Source: Xiphydria camelus (Eukaryota > Arthropoda > Insecta > Hymenoptera > Xiphydriidae). From it: a stretch of DNA of 64,000 bases. Shown here piece by piece: positions 43,627 through 53,514 of the stretch. The notes beneath the pieces were generated by a model. That model was not told the DNA's origin. It did no database searches and saw only the letters and a list, made by a program, of their open reading frames with translations. The position numbers and the translations under genes are program-made. Where the stretch lies: the NCBI GenBank assembly GCA_963678675.1, contig OY783195.1, forward strand, positions 29,127,385 through 29,191,384, written 5' to 3'. Every line of letters begins with the position of its first letter. Position 1 is the stretch's first letter.

Positions 43627-43864
43627 TGAGGGGGTCAGTGGAAAAGTGGTACAAGTCACAATTTGGATTATTTGAGTTAATTGCAAAAATGCATGGTTAA
43701 AGTAAATATCTGTTTTGAAAAAAAATGGTATAAGTGTATAATGGTATGGTTGCCACTTATACCACTTTTTTTTCTAAACAGATATTTACTTTAAATATGC
43801 ATTTTTACAGTTAACTCAAATAATTCAAACTTGTGACTTGTACCACTTTTCCACTGACCCCTTC
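43627..43864. mobile_element. Long near-perfect palindrome in the bowl-like 3' UTR
   Basis: Arms of about 110 bp, from GGGGTCAGTGGAAAAGTGGT to ACCACTTTTCCACTGACCCC, with a very short loop. It is a MITE by structure. If transcribed it would fold into a long hairpin. Confidence 0.75.
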
Positions 43865-44466
43865 AATTGCAGGTAATGCGTGAAATTTAGATCACGGCGT
43901 AATTTAAATTCGACGTCGTAAACAAATTTACGCGCAATTTAACTTGCCGAATCACGGTAATGTCTAAAACTTGCTCATTAATACCGAAATATAATTTCAT
44001 CATTCAATTACATAAATAACAGTGCCGAGGGAGGACTCATAAAACACACGCGATTGCTGCACGCCGTGATCTGGCTTTCGTAAAGTTGCTGCATAATTTA
44101 CATTATATGTCTGGCTGGGCAGGCCGGCGTATTTCTGCGTCGAGAGGGAAACCGTGCGATATTTTTTAAAGCTGACAGGAGAGAGCGCCGTGCAGACGCG
44201 ATCGCGATCGTTGGTATACGCGAAAATCCTGGGGAATCGTCGAATATTTACCCCGGGGGCTGGCAGGGCCGGAGGGACGGGCGAGAGACACCCCCTCTCT
44301 CTTAATTCTTGTTATTTTTGTTCTCCATAATCGATAAGAGCCCTACGCCTATTCGTACTTAAGTACCTATCTACACATTGTATTTTTAGATATTTCTGTA
44401 TGCAAAAGAGACGTCGTTGTAAGAAAATTTGTAAATTATACTAAGGATGGTACGAGAAACGAGAGA

Positions 44467-44472
44467 AATAAA
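44467..44472 (+). promoter_or_regulatory. bowl: Candidate distal poly(A) signal of the bowl-like gene
   Basis: AATAAA followed by a T-rich region (TTGCCTTACTTTTC). Confidence 0.4.
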
Positions 44473-44550
44473 GTTGCCTTACTTTTCGCAGAACCAGGGT
44501 TATAATGCCGTGATAGCGGCGACCTTGGTAATACGCTTTGGTCAAAATAA

Positions 44551-44708
44551 TGTCACACGCTAAATGACGTAATTTTTTGTTGTCAAAGTGACATCAAACG
44601 TCCCTCAAAAATGACAAAATAATGAGATTTTATCATTATTTTGTCTTTTCTGAGAGACGTTTCGTGTCAATTTTGCAGAAAAAAAATGATGTCATTTAGT
44701 ATGTGACA
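44551..44708. mobile_element. Palindromic element with TGTCACA ends
   Basis: TGTCACACGCTAAATGACGT to GATGTCATTTAGTATGTGACA, with arms of about 75 bp including CAAACGTCCCTCA and TGAGAGACGTTTCG. It ends 19 bp before a possible acceptor at 44727. Confidence 0.7.
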
Positions 44709-44727
44709 TGTCTTTGTTCTCCTTTCA

Positions 44728-44982
44728 GTGGCTCAGTGCGCGTCGGAAAGCCTCGCGCTGATTTACAACGCATTACGATCTTCGGATCGAGGGGAGGACG
44801 ATCTCAATTTCACCAGTTCTCCTCGGCTCTCGATTCGCGCGTCCCTTTTCACTCCGCTCGACTCGAGATCGTTTTATCGGGATATCGCTGTACGTGACGG
44901 CGAGCACGCGGCGGAGCGGGATGAAGAAACCCTTCGGCGTTCCCCGAATGACTCGGAAAACGGTCGGTCCGCCCGATGCTGA
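44728..44982 (+). CDS. Unassigned candidate terminal exon
   Basis: A strong acceptor (TTTGTTCTCCTTTCAG at 44712-44727) opens an 84-residue frame, AQCASESLALIYNALRSSD... to ...NDSENGRSARC, with a TGA stop. Composition is unlike the Arg-only chance frames nearby. There is no recognised domain and no partner exon identified. It may be an alternative 3' exon of an upstream gene or a chance frame. Confidence 0.25.
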   Translation: MAQCASESLALIYNALRSSDRGEDDLNFTSSPRLSIRASLFTPLDSRSFYRDIAVRDGEHAAERDEETLRRSPNDSENGRSARC

Positions 44983-45040
44983 CCTGCCCTCGCCGTGGTC
45001 CATCCCATGGGATGCGAGAGCGCTCTGCCGCGTGCGATAA

Positions 45041-45229
45041 GGCAGAACCGGCGAATGTTCGCTCTCTTCGGTTGGTCTCGAAACGCGGAGGGAAGAGGAA
45101 CTTGAAAATCTACTATATAAAATTGAAGCTATATATAGAATTCTAGGAATCCCAATAGTGATAACTGATGAGATAATTGACAATGCTGTTTCATATGCGA
45201 TAAAACGAAGAAAAAGGATGAGAACTTAA
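45041..45229 (+). CDS. Unassigned ATG-less open frame with a nearby poly(A) signal
   Basis: The frame opens after TAA at 45038-45040 and reads ...REEELENLLYKIEAIYRILG..., then VITDEIIDNAVSYAIKRR, ending TAA at 45227, with AATAAA at 45283-45288. The balanced, helix-like composition looks protein-coding. It could be a terminal exon or the tail of a decayed mobile-element gene. No start or homologue is recognised. Confidence 0.25.
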   Translation, partial: GRTGECSLSSVGLETRREEELENLLYKIEAIYRILGIPIVITDEIIDNAVSYAIKRRKRMRT

Positions 45230-45289
45230 CAGAAACGTCAATTTAAGGACACTTTATCGCTGCACTTTTATATAAAAATGTGAATAAAT

Positions 45290-46186
45290 GCATTTTAGAG
45301 GCGAACGAGTGAGGCTTGAACAGAGGAAGACAATCAAAAAGCTCCGCTTTTGATGCACCAAGGAGAATAACTTATCTTTGGCATTATCGCGTGACGCGAT
45401 AAGTTAACGATCAAAAATTTTAATCTTCTCAACCTGTCGTCAATTGCATTGTTTAATTACGTAGCAGCAGCTTCGAGAAGTAAAGCCGTGAATACGGATC
45501 GATGCGCCGACTTCGAATTATCTTGATACAGTAACCCTCCGGCAGGTGCCTCGGTTATCCACCGAGAACTCCCGTTACCGTGTTCTAAAAAGGCCGCGAA
45601 TGTCTGGACCTGCTGCCGAAGGTACGATTCTCTGTCTTACCGATTCGTCTGTTAACAACGTCCAATAAAGGACATCCCCTTTAGAAACTTTCGTGCGCCT
45701 TTACAAAATCGGAAAATTTATTCAAGCTTCGAAAAATTCTCTAAAGGCAAATTCGACTGGCCTGCCCTATCGCACACCGAGTGCATTTTCCTTAAATTTC
45801 AACCACACACACAATGATGGTAAACGAAAAAAAAATAGATAAACAAATAAACTAACAAATTAAACTAAGGAAACTGCACTCAGTACGCACGATGCAGTTT
45901 ATGCTGCGTCGAAATCGCTGTAAACTTCGTCAAAAAGTGCAGTTTATTTCCAGAAATCGAGGGTCCGTCGATCATTTATCATAGGGATCTCCGCTGGGGA
46001 CTTTCCCGGGGGGATCTATGTTGCCGGAGCCGGCTCTCGATCCATCGCCGGATATTTAACCGACGAACGCACATTCGGGACGATTCGACTGAACGCTCAG
46101 AGATAGCCTTACAGTTCGTTCGATTGAGTTTTCTCTGATCTTACTAGTTATATGGATGGATGTGTCTATGTGTGCTACCTCACGCA
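45290..46186. other. Intergenic, nothing recognised
   Basis: Mixed-composition DNA with a short inverted repeat at 45375-45405 (CTTATC..TTATCGCGTGACGCGATAAG). No frame, RNA gene or paired transposon end was seen. Confidence 0.45.
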
Positions 46187-46570
46187 CACTGAGAGAATAG
46201 CGAGTAGTAAAATCAACCATAATTATAAAGTTAACTCTTCCTGGTTGCTAGCACCGTATTTATGGTCAGGCAGATCACGAATGCAGTTGAAATAACGTTT
46301 GTTGCATGGGTATGGTAACCACGAGATTGTAGTTTATGATAGCCATGTACTATGGTCGAATTAACCACAAAAGTAGATCAATAAGATTACTGCATGTGGT
46401 AGTATCAACTATGTAAAAAGAGATTGGAGACATCAATTGACCATGTTGCAAGTTGACCTGGTCGCAGGAATCTCACAGATCAGAGTAACTATGGAACCAT
46501 GATTGGCGCCAAAATCGACCACGATTTCTGGTCAAATTGTGGTTCCTTCATCCTGATTGTTCTCGGAGTG
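46187..46570. mobile_element. MITE, family M9
   Basis: CACTGAGAGAATAGCGAGTA to GTTCTCGGAGTG, with AAATCAACCATAATTATAAA near the left. The other copy is at 58536-58852. Both contain CAAAATCGACCA(C/T)GATTTCT. Confidence 0.7.
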
Positions 46571-46599
46571 CATAGTCCAACCTCTTTGATTAGCTCAAG

Positions 46600-46790
46600 G
46601 GAACCAAACCGCCTTTTCACCCCAAGTCAGAATCGTACACAATCAAAAATTCTGCAGTGTGGACCTAACAGGGCGTTTTTTTGGTGTTAGATAACAATAG
46701 CACGAGACTGAGCAACAGATGTGATACGCACAGATCCACACCGATGAAATGGTGCTTAAAATTAACACCACTTTTTTTTACCGTGTAGAG
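46600..46790. mobile_element. MITE, family M10, second copy
   Basis: It shares AGATCCACACCGATGAAATG and a terminal TTTTTTTACCGTG with the copy at 13300-13495. Confidence 0.6.
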
Positions 46791-47239
46791 CGTCGAAGAA
46801 AAGTAAATCAATACAAAAATCATTTTTTCAGTTCTGCATGGAGAACGTGCGAATGAGGCGAAAAGTACGTAGGTACCTATATCGTCGATCAAAGATTTAT
46901 ACAATGAAGCAAATATCCCCTCTGACATGATAAATAATTTTTTTTAATTATTCCCTTTTGGCGTGTGTGGCTATCGGACGAATCGTCGCAGAGTCTGGCG
47001 TAGAAGACGAGGAAGAGGAATCGACGAAAGCGGCCAAATATTTTTCATTCTGACGCTTTATATCTCGACGCGATTAATTAACTCCTACCACGTGAACCGG
47101 AACTGAACGAGCACGCGGCATCCGAGCGCACATCTCCCGAGGACTGTCGTCTCACCGGAAAGTCAGCGGGGGAACGGAAGGATGCGAAATACTCGTAACC
47201 GAGTCTCCCGAAGAGAACAACGCACGATCGCGCGGACAC
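46791..47239. other. Intergenic, nothing recognised
   Basis: No supported frame or repeat pair was found between the M10 copy and the next element. Confidence 0.45.
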
Positions 47240-47427
47240 ACACTGAGAAAAAAAAATTAAAATTTATTCTGTTAGAAGGATAATCTGAGTACGAAAGGTA
47301 AAACAGATCAAAAATTATCCTTCCAGAGGGTATAAAATTTAACCTTCCTTAGAATAATTTTCGATCCACTTTACCTTTCGTACTCAGACTCAAAAAAATT
47401 TGGCCACAACTGGAAAAAATTATAGTA

Positions 47428-48360
47428 GGGGAAGGTGGGGCAAGATGGGGCCATGGGGTAAGATGGGGTACCCGTTATTATTTATGTTAATAGTGGTGCC
47501 AACTTTCGAACTACCTCAAAAATGGCTTCGGAATACGCCTATTAGTGTTTGCTGTAAGTCTGGCGACGCTAGCGCCAGTTATTCTCATGTTGTCATAGAA
47601 TATATATGTCGTGCTATATGTCCTAAGAGATTGCTATTTTATTCGAAGCTGATTTCAGTGCAGTTATCGTAAGTACAGTGCCATTTTAATATAAACTGCA
47701 TGCCTTTGCTTAATATTTGCTTCTTTATGATTAATATCATGTATAGTTAATATAATTTTGTTTAAAGTGTAAGCAATTTGAACACATTTAATCTCAAAAT
47801 GTCATGTAGGGGTAAGATGGGGACATATATACGGGGCAAGATGGGGGCGTCTATGGAAGGTCGACTTTTTGGTCTTTCTACTTCTGACTTGAAAAAGTTA
47901 GCATATCAGTTGGTGATTCGAAAAAACAAAGAACACCCTTTTAACTTCGATAAAACTGAAGCTGGAAAAGAATGGTTGTGGTTGATTTTTAAAAGAAATT
48001 CAAGTTCATCACATTTAGAAAGCCTGAGTGAATATCGGAAGCTCCAGCACATTACTCCTGTGCTGGAGAAGAGGAGAAAAATAACGATGTGGCGCACGTT
48101 TGCGTATTCCGTAATTAGTTCCATACGTATATATGGTACCCCATCTTGCCCCGTAGGTGGGGCAAGATGGGGACTTTTAGATGTTTTCATTATAATTCGT
48201 TTTAATGTTCATAATCACTTTTAGTCGCTCTTCTGTATATCGAATATAGTCAACAACTTATTGAACAATACGAAGTGCAATTGTTCATTCAATTTCCTGG
48301 GAAAATTAATTTTCTAGAAGCAATTGAACTTTAAGTACCCCATCTTACCCCACCTTCCCC
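47428..48360 (+). mobile_element. Pogo-like (Tc1/mariner superfamily) transposon, 933 bp, non-autonomous
   Basis: Terminal GGGGAAGGTGGGGCAAGATG and its complement (CATCTTACCCCACCTTCCCC) flanked on both sides by TA. It encodes only the N-terminal DNA-binding part of a transposase (47799-48224) and no DDE catalytic domain. At least seven copies of GGGG(C/T)AAGATGGGG lie at or near the ends and inside. TA targets and a CENP-B/Tigger-like HTH fit the pogo group. Confidence 0.75.
47799..48224 (+). pseudogene. Relic pogo/Tigger transposase, DNA-binding domain only
   Basis: The frame from ATG 47799 contains, from ATG 47853, LFGLSTSDLKKLAYQLVIRK, then NKEHPFNFDKTEAGKEWLWL. This resembles the HTH of pogo, Tigger and CENP-B-type transposases. 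The frame then diverges (LESLSEYRKLQHITP) and ends at 48224 without a DDE domain. Upstream residues are encoded by copies of the internal GGGGCAAGATGGGG motif and are probably not functional. The gene is truncated; the sequence does not show whether the fragment is made and still binds DNA. Confidence 0.6.
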
Positions 48361-48540
48361 TAATTGCCGTGATAATTTTCTTCGCAATAGCAAGAATTCT
48401 TGCTACGCTAGCAATATTTTTCTAGTTGTGTCTGAGACAGCCAGAAATATAGCTGGATTAGCTGAATACTTTTTTCAGTGCAGATTATCCTTCTAACAGA
48501 ATAATTTTTAATCTTTTTTTTTTCTCAGTGCACCTGCGCA

Positions 48541-49386
48541 TCGCGCCCGTTCCACGCGGTCAACAATACGGGTATCGATCGGCTCGCCGTAAAATAACGA
48601 ACGAACCCGCGGGAAGAGATGGGCAGGGCACCCCGCCGCCCCCCCGAAACCCGCGCCGGGGACCCGGGGCCGGTGAGTTTTACGTCCGCTAAAGAGGTTT
48701 TTACGAGCGAGGCGGAGATAAAAGGGACTTTATCGAACTACCAGCCCCGAGAGCCATTTCCATGGCCGTAGCCGTCCCATAGGTGGACATTACCGGACGC
48801 GCACGGAGGTCCCATTTCCTATGCGTACGAAAGACGCGCGCGCGCGCGTGGGTGGGTGAACCCGCGCGGCGTCGAGGAACAAGGCGCGTATACGCGCCGA
48901 TGGACGGGGATGGAGAGGATCGCCTACGTGGCGGCGGCGCGGAACTCGTTACAGGTGCCATTTTTTATCCGAGATAAATCGACGGGTAAAGATCCTTATC
49001 CGCGCGCGAGCGCGTCGCATCTACACGCGCTTTCCGTTGCCGCGCGCGCCTCTTCGCGGTATCTCCCGGAATTGCCGTCGTTCGGACGCGCGCGGGCGTC
49101 GCCGAGAGAAACGCATTTTCCCGCCCGCGCGCGCGGAACGAGTCGATCGTTTCGTTCTTATTGACGGCGCAATGTCGATTCGCCTGGCGACGCTCGATAC
49201 TTTGTTTCGCCTCGTCGTGTGCAAAAGTATCGCGATGTCGGGGAAGGATTATATTTCTCGTCGTGATTCTGGGTTCTCGCTTTTCTTGGTATATCTTGAA
49301 GGGGAGATTCCCAGGGAAGGAGAAGCGAGGATGTGACGAGGAATTGACGTTGAATTTCGCGGTAAAGTCGTTTGGAACGCGTGTTA
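48541..49386. other. Intergenic GC-rich island, no gene recognised
   Basis: CpG-rich sequence with C/G runs at about 48630-48660. Only chance frames were seen. Confidence 0.45.
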
Positions 49387-49633
49387 CACTGGGAAAATAA
49401 ATTTGGTCAATTTGACGAAAATCCTGGGGACGACGACCAGACGATTTGGTTAAATATATGTAGATACTCTTTCTGTTTCGTTGGACCGAACACTTTTCGG
49501 TTGGAATAGCTGCGCGTTTGGTTGAAAAACTAAACATTTTGTTGGAATAACTTGATATTCGATTTAACTGACTAACATTTCGGTTAGAATAACTCGACGC
49601 GTTTGACTATAGATGCATTTTGTTACCTTAGCC
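49387..49633. mobile_element. MITE, family M4
   Basis: CACTGGGAAAATAAATTTGG; GTCAATTTGACGAAAATCCT matches the copy at 9491-9704. It ends at the TA next to the following element. Confidence 0.65.
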
Positions 49634-49635
49634 TA

Positions 49636-50026
49636 CACTGAGAAAAATAAATTACGAATCCAAGAAAATGGTTTTCTTGGCGCTATTCACGTCGAGAAGA
49701 TCGAATAGTAACGATTATCAGCCATAATAGTAAATATGTGACAACTTGGACAATATCGTGTTGAATAATCTGCGGAATATATAGTGATCGTCGCTGTGCC
49801 AATGGTAATCATTGTTGTGCTGGAAATTACTCGACACGATATCGTCGAAGCTGTCACTTATTTACCATTCTGGCTGGTAATCCAGAATGGTACAGGATTC
49901 AGTTCATTTTCTTTAATCCAAACAAATAACACTTGACTCGAGTAAACCGTCGATATGAATAGTGCCGAGAAAACCATTTACATTACTTGGTAATCGTAAC
50001 TTAATAAACTATTTCTCTGAGTGTAG
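49636..50026. mobile_element. MITE with M7 nested inside
   Basis: CACTGAGAAAAATAAATTAC to AATAAACTATTTCTCTGAGTG, with GGTTTTCTTGGCGCTATTCA mirrored by GAATAGTGCCGAGAAAACC. An M7 copy lies at about 49695-49895. Confidence 0.7.
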
Positions 50027-50900
50027 GAGGAAGTAATCGTCGAATCAAGCGAAGCCTCGACAATTAGATATCATCGCGATCCTCGCCAGAAAGCAACCCT
50101 TAATATAACCGAGCTAACATCCCACCGTCGATGCGCTCGCTTCGCGCGCTGCACTCCTATAGCGCCCACGCTCGCGAGACAGTTTGGCGCGAGCGCCAAA
50201 GAAAGCACGAGAGTACTCTCTCTCTCTCTCTCTCTCTCTCCGTCCCGACTACTCCCTCTCACTCGCCCGCGACGGCTCGCCGCTTTTACGACGCTTGCAG
50301 GCGAACGGTCCACACGCGGAGAGAGACGGTTTTATAGCTCTAAAAGTGACTGAAAATCGACAAACAATCTATTCCGGCGGTAAGTATACCGCGCGAGCGC
50401 ACACCGCGCGCCGTGGCGACGATTACCCAAGTCGGCTCCTCGCAACGACAACGACGCGACGAGGGGGAAGGCCGCGACGGCGGCGGCGGCGGCGTCCTGT
50501 GAAAATTTCGGCGTAACTCAAAAGCCAAGTCAAACATAGGCGTGTTCCCGCTGACGCGCCGGTAAATCCGGCAAAGGTGAAGCGGCGCGACGGATGTACT
50601 TACGCCGGCTCGCGACACCGTGCGGTCTTTATTGCGCTAGCCTCGAGCCGCGCGCGCACGAGGCGATTATTACCGTATTAGAGCTCTAATGAACGGTCGT
50701 TTCGCGGTTTCTCGTCGCTCTTTTTTTTCTCGAGAGGCGTGCGGTGCGCCGCGCGCTGCGCGTCGCGTAAAGTTTATAGGAGTTATCTGTATCGGTGCGC
50801 ACGTACCTGCCTGTGTATACGTAGGTATATAGGTACGTGTTTTTCCTCCCGCGGCGCAATCGCGCTACGATGACGCATAGCCTCGGTGCTGGATACTCGT
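50027..50900. other. Intergenic GC-rich island, no gene recognised
   Basis: Contains (CT)n at about 50217-50240. Frames are chance Arg/Ser-rich ones. Confidence 0.45.
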
Positions 50901-51114
50901 ACACGGAGAAAAACGGATAGCAACGTTAACCAAACGCTTGATTGATATGGGAACCACGAGATATTTTTATCGAAAAGAACAAAACATTTGGTTACGACGA
51001 ATAAATGTCGGTTGTGGCAACATAGCGTTTCTAAAATGTTTGATTACGACAACCATCAAACATTCGTTGTAATACAAATATTTCGTTGTTCCCTTATCAA
51101 CCAAAGTTTGGCTA

Positions 51115-51593
51115 CACTGAGGGAAAAGGTCTAGTTGAATGTGAACCTGATGGACATATTGTAGCGTGGAAGTAAAATCCGGACTAAGTGCGAAAAAGCA
51201 AGTTTTGAGATATGAAGATTCTGCAAGCAAGATTCTTGTGGCAATTATTTGAACTAAATTTTGAAGGATCTAGACGTAGTCTATTTTACAGCGTATTAGG
51301 GTTGTCCCATAGCCCACTTTTTAGCACTTAACTCAATTGTTCATATTCTGACACTTAGCCCGGATTTTACTTCCATGCCGCAATTTATTTGAGATAAATA
51401 AGAATTTATTCACATCGCACAAAAGTTATCAGAATTAGATACACGTTTCGCACATACCTTTTTAATCGAGCACGAACCTAGTAGAACATCAATTTCATTC
51501 GGATAGACTTTTGTGTTCGACGTGAATAGATTCCTATTCATCTGAAATAAATCGTTCCATCAGGTTCGTATTCAACTGGACCTTCTTCTTGGG
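51115..51593. mobile_element. MITE, family M3, nested in M2
   Basis: CACTGAGGGAAAAGGTCTAG to GGACCTTCTTCTTGGG, TA on both sides. Its own arms are split at 51160-51382. Confidence 0.8.
51160..51382. mobile_element. MITE with GGAAGTAAAATCCGG ends, nested in M3
   Basis: TGTAGCGTGGAAGTAAAATC to GATTTTACTTCCATGCCGCA, continuing CGGACTAAGTG/CACTTAGCCCG. The ends are unlike the CACTGAG families, so this is a different lineage. Confidence 0.7.
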
Positions 51594-51632
51594 TATTAAC
51601 GCATTACTGATCATTTTTCCGAGTGTGCACGT

Positions 51633-52615
51633 AATGCGCATCGACTATAGCCGGTCCTACGATCGCCGGTCACTCGTCGAAAAACAAGGAAAGACTCTCC
51701 CCTCTTTTCTTCTTCGGAAATTTCTTTCGGGAAAGACGTGGAAAACCGTCCCACGGCGGAAATACTCAGAAAAAGAAAAGTATTCGGAAAAGAGCCCGAT
51801 ATACCAACTCCATTCACCGACGCGCGCGGTTCATTCAGCATTTTTCGCCTTCGTTGTTCCACCGCGGTCATTCAGGCGGGGCCGCGTCGTCGGCGCCTTC
51901 CGTGAGGGTCTCCCGAATCGTTCCCGAGCCACCTTAACTCTCCTTCGCGCGTTAAAGTCGCCGGGGGAGCAGCTTCCCTCCGCGGCAGAGGCGGCGTTCG
52001 TCTCTCTCGCTTCGCCGGATACACGATTTCTCGAAGCGGGGGAATGTTCGAGGGAACGCGCGCGTGAGCCGGGCGATCAGCGGTGCCCGAACCGTCCGAG
52101 GGGGAGCGGCGGAGGAGATCGACCCGTGCCGCATTTCAATTTCTCCGTCTTTCTCGAGGGGGAAAAAGGGGGATCCTCTCTCGGCCGGGCGAGCGAATTT
52201 CGCGGGATCCGAGCCGAGCTGTGCGGCTATAGGTGCGAGCGGTATCCTCGTCGCGACACCTTCGCGCGGCTCCTCTCTCGCATCGGCGCTCTGGCAAATG
52301 CGAGGGGACGCGTCCGCGCGCGGGCTTATCTCGTTTCTAAATCCTTGGGAAAATTTGCATACCCGAAACTCGGGCGTTAAAGTCACCGCGGCGCCGAGTA
52401 AACATGACCTGCCCACGTAGCGGCGAGGATATACCTACCTGTACGCAGCTGACCGCGTCGAAGTTTTCGGCGCGGCTACGTGACTAGGCGGCGTCGGTCG
52501 GGAATTGTGCGCTCTACTCGGACTCACGAAACGAGGCCGTGAATATCTAATTATATTTGCAGAGTGCACTGCGGGTAAGCGCGGGAGTCGTCGCGAGAGA
52601 CGAGAATTCTTTCAG
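51633..52615. other. Intergenic GC-rich island, no gene recognised
   Basis: CpG-rich sequence with overlapping long frames on both strands. No family signature. Confidence 0.45.
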
Positions 52616-52790
52616 GTACGGGTGGACCTGGGCGGATCGGATCGTAGATCTGTATTTCCGATATCGTGATGAAAATGAGCGTTTCGCTCGTTCGCATTGC
52701 TTCGTCGGAGAGGAATCAAGTTGTACGAAGGATCGAAATGCTCATTTTCAACGCGGTCTGAGAAATATGATCCGATCGGCGCTGTAGGGA
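52616..52790. mobile_element. MITE, family M6, short copy
   Basis: GATCGGATCGTAGATCTGTA and AAATATGATCCGATCGG, with AAAATGAGCG/ATGCTCATTTTC. The termini are diverged. Confidence 0.6.
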
Positions 52791-52986
52791 AATAAATTTG
52801 TAGTAAATTTCGGGACAAGGCCTCAATTTCTTGTTGCGGTAACTAGAATTTTTGTACAAATTATAGTAAAACTTGTAGAAGTTGCAAGCGTCTGCTGCAA
52901 TCTTTGCTAAAATTGTAGTCATCGTAACGATAAATTGGCCTTGTCCCGCAATCTCTGTTAAAATGTTACAATTTATTTTTTTCGAG
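52788..52986. mobile_element. MITE, family M5
   Basis: TTTCGGGACAAGGCCTCAAT and AATTGGCCTTGTCCCG arms. It abuts the M6 copy. Confidence 0.7.
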
Positions 52987-53208
52987 TCGAAATTTCACAC
53001 CTACTCATTCATACTTGCCGTACTTCGATTTTTCACTGTATTGAAACTCTGACGGACCATTTTAGGCTCGGCACAGGGTTTCGATGCAATGCAAAATTGA
53101 CCCACTCTGTAAGCCTAAAAGAGTAGATTTAAAATTTCGACTCGAGTTGCCTTGGTCTCGTTCGATTTTAATCGATTCGATGTAACAATTCGATTTATAC
53201 ACCGGGAA

Positions 53209-53514
53209 AAAATTTAGTAAATTTGACTGAATCGGCGGTTACACATTTGGGAGAATGCAGATCACCCTGCAGATTACTTGAACTAATAATCGAGTCGAAT
53301 AGACTACAGCCTATTTCCTTCAAATAACCGTTGATCGTTACGACCAAATTTCGATAACGTTTATTGATTGGTAACCAAGCGCCAAATACGTAATTGGCGC
53401 TTGGTTACCAATCAATAAACGTTATCCATTTATCAGTCGGAGCAACTAATTCTGTATTCCCCAGCCGTAAACGCAGATTTAATTGAATACGAATCATTTT
53501 TCTCTCTCGGCGTA
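53209..53514. mobile_element. MITE, family M11, with a perfect hairpin insert
   Basis: CACCGGGAAAAAATTTAGTA to TCATTTTTCTCTCTCGGCG. The family motifs GAACTAATAATCGAGTCGAA and GCCGTAAACGCAGATTTAAT are present. A perfect 33-bp inverted repeat with an 8-nt loop interrupts it at 53353-53426. Confidence 0.7.
53353..53426. repeat. Perfect 33-bp inverted repeat, 8-nt loop
   Basis: Left arm 53353-53385 and right arm 53394-53426 are exact complements, with loop ATACGTAA. The other M11 copies lack it at this position. Confidence 0.85.

Larger units (their letters stand above)
41143..44490 (+). other. bowl: Probable 3' UTR of the bowl-like gene
   Basis: 3.3 kb from the stop to AATAAA at 44467-44472. 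It contains three palindromic elements (41999-42255, 42258-42398, 43627-43864). Shorter 3' ends are possible, since other weak signals may be used. No coding frame of note. Confidence 0.4.
47240..48540. mobile_element. MITE interrupted by a pogo-like element
   Basis: Left CACTGAGAAAAAAAAATTAA and right TTTTTTTTTCTCAGTG, with TTCTGTTAGAAGGATAATCT mirrored by AGATTATCCTTCTAACAGAA. Without the insertion at 47428-48360 it is a MITE of about 370 bp. Confidence 0.75.
50901..51632. mobile_element. M2 MITE split by M3, itself split by another element
   Basis: M2 left end CACGGAGAAAAACGGATAGC, with CCAAAGTTTGGC up to 51112; its right end (TAACGCATTACTGATCATTT then CCGAGTG) resumes at 51596. M3 is inserted at 51115-51593 with TA on both sides, and a third element sits at 51160-51382. 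Confidence 0.8.

Noticed and set aside
47400..47672. 90-codon plus-strand frame in the pogo-like element
   Set aside because: Its first part is encoded by the terminal and internal GGGGCAAGATGGGG motifs and the rest resembles no transposase.
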